DNA from: Vibrio sp. Hep-1b-8
GTDB lineage: Bacteria > Pseudomonadota > Gammaproteobacteria > Enterobacterales > Vibrionaceae
Direction of reading: 5' to 3'
DNA: 64,000 nucleotides
NCBI RefSeq assembly: GCF_006124995.1
Contig: NZ_QEWN01000115.1
Span: forward strand, 1 to 64,000
Numbering within the stretch: position 1 is the first letter of the stretch; each line of letters opens with the position of its first letter. Both the position numbers and the translations under genes were made by a program. The notes under the pieces were generated by a model, which had not been told where the DNA came from, searched no databases, and was given only the letters and a program-made list of their open reading frames with translations. This document shows positions 32,677-41,707 of this stretch, in pieces.

Positions 32677-34563
32677 CTATTGAGCAGGCTCACTGACGAG
32701 ATAGTTGCTTTCGCTGGCAACTACGGCCCCATACTTGAGGAAGTTCTTACCCAAAATCATGCTGTAATGGAAACGACTCCGATCCTGTAAATTGACGCGA
32801 ATGTTTTTCTCAAGATGGCCAAGCGATACATGCATTTCGACAACAGGCCGTGTTGTCGCCTCTTCGCCCTTTTTGGCTGTAATCGTCATGTTATCGACCA
32901 CTTTACGAGTGAAATCCTGTTTGACACCCTGATCGTTTTCATAGGTAAAGCTCACCATTTGCTGACCATTGCGTTTAAACAACTTGATGTTTTGCGCATT
33001 GATGGAGCTGACGTCGGCTCCAGTGTCTAACTTCACAGGGATACTCATACCTTCGACTAAAGCCTCCTCAATATGCCCGGCTTTAAACAGTGGATAAACA
33101 TCAAGTAGGTGTTCACTGCGCGTATTGATGAGGACACCATCTTTTGATATTTTCTGGCCGATGACAAAGTAATCTTCTGACTCATTTTCATCTAACACGT
33201 CTATCGCATAAGGAAGTTCCACCGGTTCTCCGTAGAGCATGAAGGTACCGAATACCACCGGGCGAATAGAGTCGCCGACCTTGAGTTTTTTGTTGATAGG
33301 CTTTGAAAACTGCTTGGCTTCCCCTTCATGGTTGGTCAGATAGTAGGTCACCCAGTCTTTGCCATTCTTATCGAACATCTCGAAACTGCTGACTTTGAGT
33401 AGCGGTGTTTTGACCGTCAAAGATGGTTGAGCTTCTAAGATAACGCCATCTAAATCGATAGATTCGCTGCCTGAAACTTGCATTGCTTTAGAGCGAGGGT
33501 TGAAGAACTTAGGGCTGCCAGACAGTAAGGATTTTTGTTTGGTATCAACCATAAAGTGTCGATTCAACGTCTCTTTGCCTAATCGCAGTTGAGATCCATA
33601 TTGACTTCGGTCACTCAAATAGACCAGCCAGTATTGAGTCGGTTGATTGGGAGTATCTATTGGTACAAACACCATTGGACGCGGTTTGCCACCGACACTG
33701 AGTTGCCTAATGACAGGTAGCGTCAGCGCTTTTGTCTCGCCTTGGCGGTTTTCGATTGTGAAGGTCACCCGTTGAGTCTTCGAGTCTACGTTGACGTCTT
33801 TGGCATGCAAAACGCTGTAGTTACTATGGAGTGAGTAGCTAATCTTTTGTTGGATACCTGCGATGGTGACCGTTTCTGCCCGACCAAGAAGCTGGGCCTG
33901 TTTTTGCTGTTGTAGATAGTCATATCCAGCAAGAACCCATGCGTTGTTGCTAAGGAAGGTTTTGCCAATCAGAATCGGAGAGGAAAATTGACTTCGGTCG
34001 GTTAAGTTTACCTCTGTCATTACCGTTTTATCTGCAATGGTTAGAGGTAGGGTGACCGTTGGTCGCAAGATTGGCTGCTTCTGAGTTCGGTTTCGAATCA
34101 CGCTGACACGAGTAATCGGTCTAGTAATTTCTATAGCCTCACCAGTGTATGGGTGAGTGATGGTGAAAGACACGCTGATTTGATAAGGGGCAAACAGCCC
34201 TGCATGCCACTTATCATAGTGAACGTTATCAATTGCTGGATGAGCAATGAGTGCTTTCATTAACTCTTGATCGCGCAATTGACTAAATTCTGGATGGCGA
34301 CTGGACACATGAATATTGGTGGCATGCATTGAGGTGGTATCCGCACCCGTATCAATCTTGCCCGCAAAGGCTATCGTTTTTAGCGGCTCTACATCACTAA
34401 GGTAGACACTTTCTACTCGACCCAGCACCAATTTATCCTCAAGAGTGTAAAGGGGATGCTGTGTCGTTGCACTCAGCGCGGAATTGAGAGAGCTACTATC
34501 CGCGATAGAGAGTGACGAAAAGAAAACGGATAATACAGAAAAGGCCAGCAAGATTTTTTTCAT
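32677..34563 (-). CDS. Periplasmic protein with four tandem retropepsin-like (RimK-associated zinc protease) modules
   Basis: A 628-residue secreted protein with a signal peptide (MKKILLAFSVLSVFFSSLS, then ADSSS). It resembles the family annotated as ATP-dependent zinc protease (PF05618), a retropepsin-like aspartic protease fold. Four repeats can be seen, each ending in a variant of the DRS-x-F/Y-x(4)-I/L-x-L/I-G-K motif (LTDRSQFSSPILIGKTFL, LSDRSQYGSQLRLGKETL, a degenerate YFVIGQKI, and LQDRSRFHYSMILGKNFL). Only the first (about 45-215) and last (about 480-620) keep the catalytic-type motif KIDTGADTTS / KLDTGADVSS; the two central modules have lost it. Most family members are single-domain proteins of about 150-250 residues, so the fourfold repeat is unusual. 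The substrate is unknown. Confidence 0.75.
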   Translation of the reverse strand: MKKILLAFSVLSVFFSSLSIADSSSLNSALSATTQHPLYTLEDKLVLGRVESVYLSDVEPLKTIAFAGKIDTGADTTSMHATNIHVSSRHPEFSQLRDQELMKALIAHPAIDNVHYDKWHAGLFAPYQISVSFTITHPYTGEAIEITRPITRVSVIRNRTQKQPILRPTVTLPLTIADKTVMTEVNLTDRSQFSSPILIGKTFLSNNAWVLAGYDYLQQQKQAQLLGRAETVTIAGIQQKISYSLHSNYSVLHAKDVNVDSKTQRVTFTIENRQGETKALTLPVIRQLSVGGKPRPMVFVPIDTPNQPTQYWLVYLSDRSQYGSQLRLGKETLNRHFMVDTKQKSLLSGSPKFFNPRSKAMQVSGSESIDLDGVILEAQPSLTVKTPLLKVSSFEMFDKNGKDWVTYYLTNHEGEAKQFSKPINKKLKVGDSIRPVVFGTFMLYGEPVELPYAIDVLDENESEDYFVIGQKISKDGVLINTRSEHLLDVYPLFKAGHIEEALVEGMSIPVKLDTGADVSSINAQNIKLFKRNGQQMVSFTYENDQGVKQDFTRKVVDNMTITAKKGEEATTRPVVEMHVSLGHLEKNIRVNLQDRSRFHYSMILGKNFLKYGAVVASESNYLVSEPAQ

Positions 34564-34584
34564 AGTGGTTCCATATATTCATTG

Positions 34585-34606
34585 TTCGTTCAAAGACTTG
34601 AACGAA
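34585..34606. promoter_or_regulatory. Perfect dyad upstream of the retropepsin-like gene
   Basis: TTCGTTCAA and TTGAACGAA are perfect 9-bp arms with a 4-bp spacer, 22 bp upstream of the retropepsin-like gene. Further GTTC-containing half-sites occur at about 34611, 34630 and 34650. This looks like an operator, but no regulator is recognised. Confidence 0.5.
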
Positions 34607-34788
34607 GTTAGTTCCAATTTTCAAATTTTAGTTCGAATGATAGCAATAGTTCTGACATAACTTTCACACAATTGCCAACCTATCGTTCTAACTATTGCGT
34701 AACCTTGCTAGCGGTAGCAAAAAGTGTTGGTTTTTACCTTTGTTACCCCAATATATTAGACGTTTAACTTAGAAAAGAGATTCAACGG

Positions 34789-37107
34789 ATGAGCCAAGCT
34801 ATCTGTAATTTGATTGCTCAGGAACTCAATGTTCGCCCTGAGCAAGTCACTGCGGCTGTTAACCTGATTGATGATGGTAATACCGTTCCGTTTATCGCGC
34901 GTTATCGTAAAGAGGTGACGGGTGGTTTAGATGATACTCAGCTGCGAAACCTAGATAGTCGCTTATCCTATTTGCGTGAGCTAGACGAACGTCGCCAAAC
35001 TATCCTGAAGTCGATTCAGGAACAGGGAAAAATGACGCCTGAGCTAGAAGCTGAAATACATCAGGCAGATAGTAAAACTCGCCTAGAAGATCTTTACCTG
35101 CCGTACAAACCAAAACGTCGCACTAAGGGACAGATTGCGATTGAAGCGGGACTTGAGCCGCTAGCCGATAAACTGTGGAATGAGCCGCAAACCGATCCCG
35201 AAGTTGAGGCGGCGGGTTACATCTCTGCCGAGAACGGCATTGAGGATACTAAAGCTGCGTTGGATGGCGCTCGTGCGATCGTGATGGAACGCATTGCAGA
35301 AGATGCGAACTTGCTAGAAAAAATTCGTCACCACCTTAACCGCAATGCTGAGTTGGTATCTCGTGTTGTCGCAGGAAAAGAGCAAGAAGGTGAGAAGTTT
35401 AAAGACTACTTTGCGCACAATGAAGCCCTAAACAAAGTCCCTTCGCATCGTGCATTGGCGATGTTGCGCGGCCGCAACGAAGGCTTCTTAACCTTGGCGA
35501 TGAACGCAGATCCGGCGCAAGATGAAGGTGTCCGTCAATCGTATTGTGAGACGATTATTAGTGACCACTATGGTATTTCATTAAGTAGCGCTCCAGCTGA
35601 TGCTTGGCGTAAACAGGTGATCAGTTGGGCATGGCGCATCAAGGTGTCTATGCATATGGAAACCGAGTTGATGGGCGCGATGAAAGAGCGCGCAGAGATT
35701 GAAGCCATCGAAGTGTTTGCCACTAATCTCAAAGACTTGTTAATGGCGGCTCCGGCTGGTCCTCGTGCGACATTGGGCCTTGACCCTGGCTTACGTACTG
35801 GCTCCAAAATTGCGGTTGTAGACTCGACTGGTAAAGTCTTGGCGACAGAAACGATTTATCCTCATCCTCCGCAAAAACAGTACGATAAATCGGCGCAAAT
35901 TGTTGATGCTTTGGTACGTAAATACAATGTTGACTTGATTGCGATTGGCAATGGTACTGCTTCACGTGAAACGGACAGTTTCGTGGCTGATCTTATTAAG
36001 CGTGGCAATCTTAAAGTCCAGAAGGTCATGGTCAGCGAAGCGGGCGCTTCGGTTTACTCTGCATCTGAGTTGGCGGCGAATGAATTCCCTAATCTTGATG
36101 TTTCATTGCGGGGTGCGGTGTCTATCGCCCGTCGTCTGCAAGACCCGCTTGCTGAGTTAGTGAAAATCGATCCTAAATCTATAGGTGTTGGTCAGTATCA
36201 GCATGATGTGAGTCAGTCGATGCTCGCTAAACGACTTGATGCGGTAGTTGAAGACTGTGTAAACGCGGTGGGTGTTGATGTCAATACGGCATCGCCAGCA
36301 CTTCTTACACGAGTCGCAGGTCTATCAAGCACTATTGCACAAAACATCGTTGATTATCGTGATGCGAATGGCCGTTTTGAAGCGCGCTCGACCCTTAAAA
36401 AAGTGGCACGTTTAGGGCCTAAAGCCTTTGAACAGTGTGCTGGTTTCTTGCGTATTATGGATGGTAAGAACCCGCTTGATGCCTCTTCGGTTCACCCAGA
36501 AGCGTATCCAGTCGTTAAAGCCATTGCAGAGAAAAACCAAAAAGATATCAAAGCTCTGATTGGTGACACTCAGTTCCTACGTGGTCTGCATGCGGTGGAT
36601 TACACCGATGAAAACTTTGGTGTGCCAACGGTTACTGACATCATTAAAGAGCTTGATAAGCCAGGTCGTGACCCTCGTCCAGAGTTTAAGACGGCGACCT
36701 TTGCTGATGGCGTTAATGAGGTATCCGACTTAGAGATTGGAATGGTTTTGGAAGGCGTGGTTTCCAACGTGGCTAACTTTGGTGCCTTTGTCGATATCGG
36801 TGTTCATCAAGATGGTTTGGTTCATATTTCTGCTTTAACTGACCGTTTTGTCTCTGACCCGCGTGAAGTGGTCAAGGCCGGTGATATTGTTAAAGTGAAG
36901 GTCATGGAAGTGGATGTTCAACGCAAAAGAATCGCGCTTTCTATGCGTCTCAATGATGAGCCGGGACAAGACAATCGAGCTCAGCGTTCTGCGTCGCCGC
37001 GTGGGCAGCAGCGCCAGACACAGGGTAGCCAAAGTCGTCGTGATGAGTCACAGAACAATGCGATGGGTGGTGCGTTTGCCGCAGCCTTTGCCAAAGCCAA
37101 ACGCTAA
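34789..37107 (+). CDS. tex: Transcription accessory protein Tex
   Basis: A 772-residue nucleic-acid-binding protein related to eukaryotic Spt6. The N-terminal helical Tex domain is about 1-200. The YqgF/RNase H-like domain is about 325-450 ([17 protein letters not shown]). Helix-hairpin-helix repeats are about 490-560 ([18 protein letters not shown]). A C-terminal S1 domain is about 650-720 ([25 protein letters not shown]). The C-terminal tail is Gln/Arg rich. Confidence 0.97.
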   Translation: MSQAICNLIAQELNVRPEQVTAAVNLIDDGNTVPFIARYRKEVTGGLDDTQLRNLDSRLSYLRELDERRQTILKSIQEQGKMTPELEAEIHQADSKTRLEDLYLPYKPKRRTKGQIAIEAGLEPLADKLWNEPQTDPEVEAAGYISAENGIEDTKAALDGARAIVMERIAEDANLLEKIRHHLNRNAELVSRVVAGKEQEGEKFKDYFAHNEALNKVPSHRALAMLRGRNEGFLTLAMNADPAQDEGVRQSYCETIISDHYGISLSSAPADAWRKQVISWAWRIKVSMHMETELMGAMKERAEIEAIEVFATNLKDLLMAAPAGPRATLGLDPGLRTGSKIAVVDSTGKVLATETIYPHPPQKQYDKSAQIVDALVRKYNVDLIAIGNGTASRETDSFVADLIKRGNLKVQKVMVSEAGASVYSASELAANEFPNLDVSLRGAVSIARRLQDPLAELVKIDPKSIGVGQYQHDVSQSMLAKRLDAVVEDCVNAVGVDVNTASPALLTRVAGLSSTIAQNIVDYRDANGRFEARSTLKKVARLGPKAFEQCAGFLRIMDGKNPLDASSVHPEAYPVVKAIAEKNQKDIKALIGDTQFLRGLHAVDYTDENFGVPTVTDIIKELDKPGRDPRPEFKTATFADGVNEVSDLEIGMVLEGVVSNVANFGAFVDIGVHQDGLVHISALTDRFVSDPREVVKAGDIVKVKVMEVDVQRKRIALSMRLNDEPGQDNRAQRSASPRGQQRQTQGSQSRRDESQNNAMGGAFAAAFAKAKR

Positions 37108-37135
37108 TTGAGTCACCACAAGTAAGAGAAAAAGC

Positions 37136-37172
37136 AAATCCCCGCAGTAGAGATACTGGCGGGGATTTTTTC
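37136..37172 (+). terminator. Terminator downstream of tex
   Basis: AAATCCCCGCAGTA pairs with TACTGGCGGGGATTT with one bulged base, followed by TTTTT. It lies about 30 bp after tex and before the convergent hypothetical gene. Confidence 0.85.
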
Positions 37173-37207
37173 GGCATTACTTAATCGAAGTAAACCTCGA
37201 TTGAGTA

Positions 37208-37678
37208 CTACAACACCGCAATTACATCAGAAGGTGTATTGGGAGCAACCGCATCGCCGTAATGGAATTTAATTACGGTTCTACGTTTAGCCATTTTCCC
37301 TTCTGTTATCGCCGCATCGATTATGCGTTTCGGCAAGCGAAAACGCATGGCGTAGCCTTTACCTTGATGTTCGCTGTAACTGTCTAGCGCCAGCAACTGA
37401 AATAGCCTTTCGAGTGTGTCCTTGGGCTCTTCCTGATAGAGCGAAATTGCTTCACCACTTTGTTCCGCCTCATAGCTTGGGTGCTCAGAAGGATCCCATG
37501 ATGATTGCTTTCGCCGTTTATCGTCCGCTGTTACCTTTCGTTCTGCGTTGCTCTTGGTCAATGCAATCGTAGGAGCAACTGGTTCGCGAACTTTGTTGTC
37601 GCGTGCCGCTTGTTCCGTTTGCACATTAACCGATGGGGCGATGAGTGGAACACTTACGTTCGTAGGTGATACGAGCAT
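37208..37678 (-). CDS. Conserved hypothetical protein
   Basis: A 156-residue protein of unknown function. It starts at ATG 37678 behind AGGAGAT. The N-terminal half is low-complexity and probably disordered, with many Lys/Arg/Glu. The C-terminal part (about 85-156) looks folded, with DTLERLFQLLALDSY, RFRLPKRIIDAA and the end VIKFHYGDAVAPN. There is no signal peptide or membrane segment. It lies between tex (convergent) and bioH (same strand, 110 bp upstream). I do not recognise the family. Confidence 0.7.
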   Translation of the reverse strand: MLVSPTNVSVPLIAPSVNVQTEQAARDNKVREPVAPTIALTKSNAERKVTADDKRRKQSSWDPSEHPSYEAEQSGEAISLYQEEPKDTLERLFQLLALDSYSEHQGKGYAMRFRLPKRIIDAAITEGKMAKRRTVIKFHYGDAVAPNTPSDVIAVL

Positions 37679-37788
37679 ATTTTATCTCCTCACGCCCAAC
37701 CTAGAGAGTTGTCACTCCGTTCGGTTAGTCTATTTATCGACCAATTTAGTCAGATGTTTAGCGACGTTTACAATTTGTTGCACAAACC

Positions 37789-38595
37789 CTATTTTTGGGT
37801 GTCTTGAGAAACAAAAAGCAGCACTTGCTGGCAGAAGTTACCCAACTCCGTCATAAAAGGGGCGTGAGAGGAGTCAGAAAAAACATATTGGTCGCTGTGT
37901 GGCATTAAGCGCTCCACGTCACTGGCGACTTTGATTGGAACTAATCCATCTAGCCGCCCATATAGGCGAAGAACGGGAATCGTCAGTCGTCCTAGTTCCG
38001 CTCGGTAGTCAATGTCTGCTAGGAGTTTGAGCCCAGCCAGCAGCGCATCTGGGTTGGGAGTAGGGCGCGATAACACGGCTTTTTTTAGCTGCTTTACGTC
38101 TTGTCTTGCAGATGGACTGCCCATTGCCTGCAATGCCATAAATCGCTCAATAGTAAGTTGAAAATCCTCGACCAACTGTTCAGTAAAGGCGCTAAGAACA
38201 TTTGGTTGAATACCTCGCCAAGGACGCTCAGCGGCAAATTTCGGTGAGCTTGCGACAGTGATCAGTTTGGTGACTCGTAGGGGGTGGTTTAGCGCAATAT
38301 GTGTTGCCAGGAGGCCACCTAGTGACCAGCCGATCCAAGTCGCGTGTTGTGGCGCGCTAGCAAGCACTTGCTGGGCAAGATCGTCCATGTTGATGAAGCT
38401 GGATTGGTGGCTATGGCCAAACCCTGGTAGGTCAACGACGTGTACGCGATAATGCTTGCTGAGTTCAGTCACGGTTTGTTGCCAAACTGCGCCATTCATT
38501 CCCCAGCCATGAATGAGGACGATATCCGCTCCTTCGCCACAACTGTGCCAATATAAAGCTTCGGTTTTGCTCTCAGTCTCTGCCACTTTTTCCAT
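37789..38595 (-). CDS. bioH: Pimeloyl-ACP methyl ester esterase
   Basis: Frees pimeloyl-ACP for biotin synthesis. The 268-residue alpha/beta hydrolase shows HGWGMNGAVW (oxyanion region), nucleophile elbow GWSLGG, the acid in YGRLDGLVP and the catalytic His in DSSHAPFMTE. It aligns by eye with E. coli BioH along its length. It is divergent from the comF-like gene, as in E. coli bioH-gntX. Confidence 0.95.
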   Translation of the reverse strand: MEKVAETESKTEALYWHSCGEGADIVLIHGWGMNGAVWQQTVTELSKHYRVHVVDLPGFGHSHQSSFINMDDLAQQVLASAPQHATWIGWSLGGLLATHIALNHPLRVTKLITVASSPKFAAERPWRGIQPNVLSAFTEQLVEDFQLTIERFMALQAMGSPSARQDVKQLKKAVLSRPTPNPDALLAGLKLLADIDYRAELGRLTIPVLRLYGRLDGLVPIKVASDVERLMPHSDQYVFSDSSHAPFMTELGNFCQQVLLFVSQDTQK

Positions 38596-38654
38596 CCCTA
38601 AAATCCTTACTCTATCGCCACAATTAGAATGTCATCGTTGTTTGGAGTTGGGGT

Positions 38655-39359
38655 ATGTTAGCGCAAAGGGTAGGAAAATACATCGCGGACCTGTTACCTG
38701 TGTATTGTGGTATATGCTCGCTGGAAGTGGACTCGACGACAGAGATTAAAGGTGTCTGTCGACATTGCAGCCAATATTTTGAGCCTTTACCACGTTGTCT
38801 GCGTTGTGGTTTGCCTATGGTTACCGAGGCGTTAGCTTGTGGTGAGTGCCTCAAGCATCCACCCATTTGGCAACGAGTCTATTGCGTCGGAGATTACCAT
38901 TTTCCCCTATCCAATTACGTTTATCGCTATAAGTACCGAGGGCAATTTTGGTTGAGTGGTCAATTGTCTTCTATGCTGGCGGCAAGAATTGAACAACCAG
39001 CACAACTAGTGACCAGTGTGCCGATGCACTGGCGACGTTATTGGGTGCGCGGCTACAACCAAAGTGATTTGCTGGCGCAGGCGATAGCCCGCAAACTCAA
39101 CGTATCTTATCAACCTCTTTTTAGGCGATTAAGAGCAACACCACCGCAAGCAGGATTAAGTAGAGTTGAACGAAAAGAGAACTTACTCAATGCGTTTGCT
39201 TTGCAAGGTCAACAAGCCCTCACGCAACATGTGGCAATTGTTGATGATGTTCTCACCACAGGTAGTACAGTGTATCATTTATGCAAACTACTACTTGAAG
39301 CCGGAGTCAAAACCGTTGATATTTACTGCATCTGTCGGACTCCTGAACCCGCAAGTTAG
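38655..39359 (+). CDS. ComF/GntX-family phosphoribosyltransferase-like protein
   Basis: A 234-residue protein. The N-terminal zinc-ribbon region has paired cysteines (CGIC, CRHC, CLRCG, CGEC; about 16-75). The C-terminal type I phosphoribosyltransferase domain has the PRPP motif VAIVDDVLTTGST (near 194). ComF proteins assist DNA uptake in competent bacteria, and Vibrio is naturally competent on chitin, so a competence role is plausible but inferred. It is followed by nfuA. Confidence 0.92.
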   Translation: MLAQRVGKYIADLLPVYCGICSLEVDSTTEIKGVCRHCSQYFEPLPRCLRCGLPMVTEALACGECLKHPPIWQRVYCVGDYHFPLSNYVYRYKYRGQFWLSGQLSSMLAARIEQPAQLVTSVPMHWRRYWVRGYNQSDLLAQAIARKLNVSYQPLFRRLRATPPQAGLSRVERKENLLNAFALQGQQALTQHVAIVDDVLTTGSTVYHLCKLLLEAGVKTVDIYCICRTPEPAS

Positions 39360-39445
39360 CTGAATTTAACTAAAACGCTAGATCTCTCAGCTTTCAGGAG
39401 TAGAATGGTCAACTAATAGCCTACAAAATCACTCAGGTATTCGTC

Positions 39446-40033
39446 GTGTCAAATACAATTACTATTACTGAAACTGCCCAAAAACACTTTGCTAACCTAT
39501 TGGAACAGCAACCTGACGGCACTAATATTCGTGTATTCGTTGTTAACCCTGGAACCCAGAATGCAGAGTGTGGTGTTTCTTACTGCCCACCTGAAGCCGT
39601 TGAAGCTACGGATACTGAGCTAGCTTTTGACGCTTTCTCTGCTTATGTCGATGAGTTAAGTCTTCCATTTCTAGAAGATGCAGAGATCGATTTTGTCACC
39701 GACAAAATGGGCTCACAACTTACTCTTAAAGCGCCTAATGCTAAAATGCGCAAAGTCTCTGATGATGCACCGCTCGTTGAGCGTGTCGAGTATGTCATTC
39801 AGACACAAGTGAACCCACAGCTTGCTGGCCACGGCGGTCACGTAAATCTTGTTGAGATCACCGAAGATGGCATTGCAATTGTTGCGTTTGGCGGTGGGTG
39901 TAATGGTTGTTCAATGGTTGACGTAACACTTAAAGAAGGCATCGAGAAAGAACTGCTACAACAGTTTGAAGGTGAATTGTCTGCCGTACGTGATGCAACG
40001 GAACACGATCGTGGTGAGCATTCTTACTACTAA
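39446..40033 (+). CDS. nfuA: Fe-S biogenesis protein NfuA
   Basis: A 195-residue iron-sulfur carrier starting at GTG 39446. The degenerate A-type N-terminal domain is about 1-95 and the Nfu domain about 105-190. The cluster-binding CXXC is in [14 protein letters not shown] (near 149-152). The gntX/comF-nfuA order matches E. coli. Confidence 0.97.
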   Translation: MSNTITITETAQKHFANLLEQQPDGTNIRVFVVNPGTQNAECGVSYCPPEAVEATDTELAFDAFSAYVDELSLPFLEDAEIDFVTDKMGSQLTLKAPNAKMRKVSDDAPLVERVEYVIQTQVNPQLAGHGGHVNLVEITEDGIAIVAFGGGCNGCSMVDVTLKEGIEKELLQQFEGELSAVRDATEHDRGEHSYY

Positions 40034-40155
40034 TTACGTTATTTAAACCGAATGAAATACATAGGGTTGGCCGTTGAGCTGACCCTTTTTTTGTTTTCAA
40101 AGCGGACTAATTTCTCATATATTAAGAACTTCAATTTTTGCATAGGAGCAAGCTT

Positions 40156-40704
40156 GTGGCTAAAAGGACTCCACCAGAAATTCTGGCCAAGAATACGGTC
40201 GCGCAATCACGATTATTCGCAATTGAAGCGTTAGATCTCCGCTTTAGTAATGGTGAAACGCGCACTTATGAACGAATGAAACCTAGTGGTCGCAATGCTG
40301 TGATGATGGTACCTGTGACGGCGCAAGGGGATATTTTACTTGTTCGTGAGTATGCCGCAGGAACTGAGCGTTATGAGCTTGGCTTTCCGAAAGGACTGAT
40401 TGATGCTGGCGAATCACCGCAACAAGCGGCTGTGCGTGAATTGAAAGAAGAAATAGGTTTTGGTGCTCATAAACTTACTCCTTTAAAAGAGGTGGTGCTT
40501 GCCCCATCCTATTTCTCCAGCAAAATGACCCTATTCATTGCAGAGGATCTATACTCAGAGCAATTGGAAGGTGATGAACCTGAACCGTTAGAAGTGGTTC
40601 GTTGGCCTTTAGCACAAGCTGAAGAGTTGCTAACGCACCTCGATTTTAGTGAAGCGCGGAGTATTACTGCGTTGTTGCTAGCTCTACAAAGACTAAAACC
40701 ATAA
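40156..40704 (+). CDS. nudE: ADP compounds hydrolase NudE
   Basis: Nudix hydrolase for ADP-ribose, NADH and Ap3A. I take GTG 40156 because AGGAGC lies 7 bp upstream, giving 182 residues; an ATG at 40138 would put the Shine-Dalgarno inside the gene. The Nudix box is complete (GLIDAGESPQQAAVREL continuing KEEIGF, near 97-119). It is followed by cysQ, 60 bp downstream. Confidence 0.95.
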   Translation: MAKRTPPEILAKNTVAQSRLFAIEALDLRFSNGETRTYERMKPSGRNAVMMVPVTAQGDILLVREYAAGTERYELGFPKGLIDAGESPQQAAVRELKEEIGFGAHKLTPLKEVVLAPSYFSSKMTLFIAEDLYSEQLEGDEPEPLEVVRWPLAQAEELLTHLDFSEARSITALLLALQRLKP

Positions 40705-40764
40705 TCAACGCCCCCTCAATTTAGACAACAGGGAAGCAGATACGTAGAGCGCTAAGGATTTTTT

Positions 40765-41592
40765 ATGCCAATAACAGAAGACTATTCGCATCATTTACCT
40801 GCAGTGATAGAGATTGCTCGTTCAGCAGGGCAATTGATTCTCGATATTTATGAGAAAAAAGAGTACGAAGAGTACACCAAGAGTGACGAGACGCCTGTTA
40901 CCAGCGCAGATATCGCCGCACATAAGCTGATTGTAGAGAAACTGTCTGATCTTACCCCTAATATCCCAGTTTTATCAGAAGAGGCGGCAGATATTAGCCT
41001 GGAGAAGCGTTCACAGTGGAATTGCTACTGGTTAGTGGATCCACTCGATGGTACACAAGAGTTTATTGCCCGTAGTGGAGACTTTGCGACCATTATTGCG
41101 CTGGTGGAGAACCATAAGCCCGTTATGGGAGTGGTTTATGGTCCTGTCTCTGGTGTCACTTATTACGCCTATCAAGGCAAAGGCGCGTGGAAGATCCCGG
41201 ATCTTAGCGAAAGTGTGCGTATTAAGGCTCATCAACATGACGGGAAGGCGAGTCCAATTGCGATCGCGATTAGTCGCCGTCAGGATATTAACCGTATTAC
41301 CAATCGAATGAGCAGTAGTTGGAACTATGATTTGATTCCTCTTGGCTCAGCTGCGCTTAAAGCATGTTTAGTTGCTGAAGGGGCTGTGGATTGTTATTTG
41401 CGTCTAGGTCCGACGGGTGAGTGGGATACAGCGGCCACTCAGTGTATTGTTGAGGAAGCGGGGGGAAGAATTTTAAGTACGCTCCTTGAACCCTTGTCAT
41501 ACAACGAACGAGATACATTAGAGAACCCGAATTTTATCGTGCTAGGTGATGAGAGCCTACCGTGGGATGAGATTTTGCAAGTTAAAGACTAG
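40765..41592 (+). CDS. cysQ: 3'(2'),5'-bisphosphate nucleotidase
   Basis: Removes PAP produced in sulfate assimilation. The 275-residue protein of the inositol monophosphatase superfamily has metal-binding SEEAA, DPLDGTQEF (near 93) and the C-terminal EWDTAATQCIVEEAGG. Its partner upstream is nudE, as in E. coli. Confidence 0.96.
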   Translation: MPITEDYSHHLPAVIEIARSAGQLILDIYEKKEYEEYTKSDETPVTSADIAAHKLIVEKLSDLTPNIPVLSEEAADISLEKRSQWNCYWLVDPLDGTQEFIARSGDFATIIALVENHKPVMGVVYGPVSGVTYYAYQGKGAWKIPDLSESVRIKAHQHDGKASPIAIAISRRQDINRITNRMSSSWNYDLIPLGSAALKACLVAEGAVDCYLRLGPTGEWDTAATQCIVEEAGGRILSTLLEPLSYNERDTLENPNFIVLGDESLPWDEILQVKD

Positions 41593-41660
41593 TTTCAAGC
41601 TTCTAGCAGCGAGCTTCGAGAAGGAGAGCTTGATATGATTGCTCTCTACGATAACTTCTC

Positions 41661-41702
41661 GTAGCTCGTAGCTCGTAGCTCGTAGCTCGTAGCTCGTAGC
41701 TC
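41661..41702. repeat. Heptamer array 1, (GTAGCTC)x6
   Basis: Six perfect tandem copies of GTAGCTC end 5 bp from the recG stop codon. Read as recG mRNA, the unit is CGAGCTA in rotated form. It is one of a family of 7-bp arrays in this window. Confidence 0.95.
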
Positions 41703-41707
41703 TTCTC

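Noticed and set aside
41661..41702. Possible CRISPR array
   Set aside because: The units are contiguous 7-mers with no spacers and no cas genes; they are simple tandem repeats.
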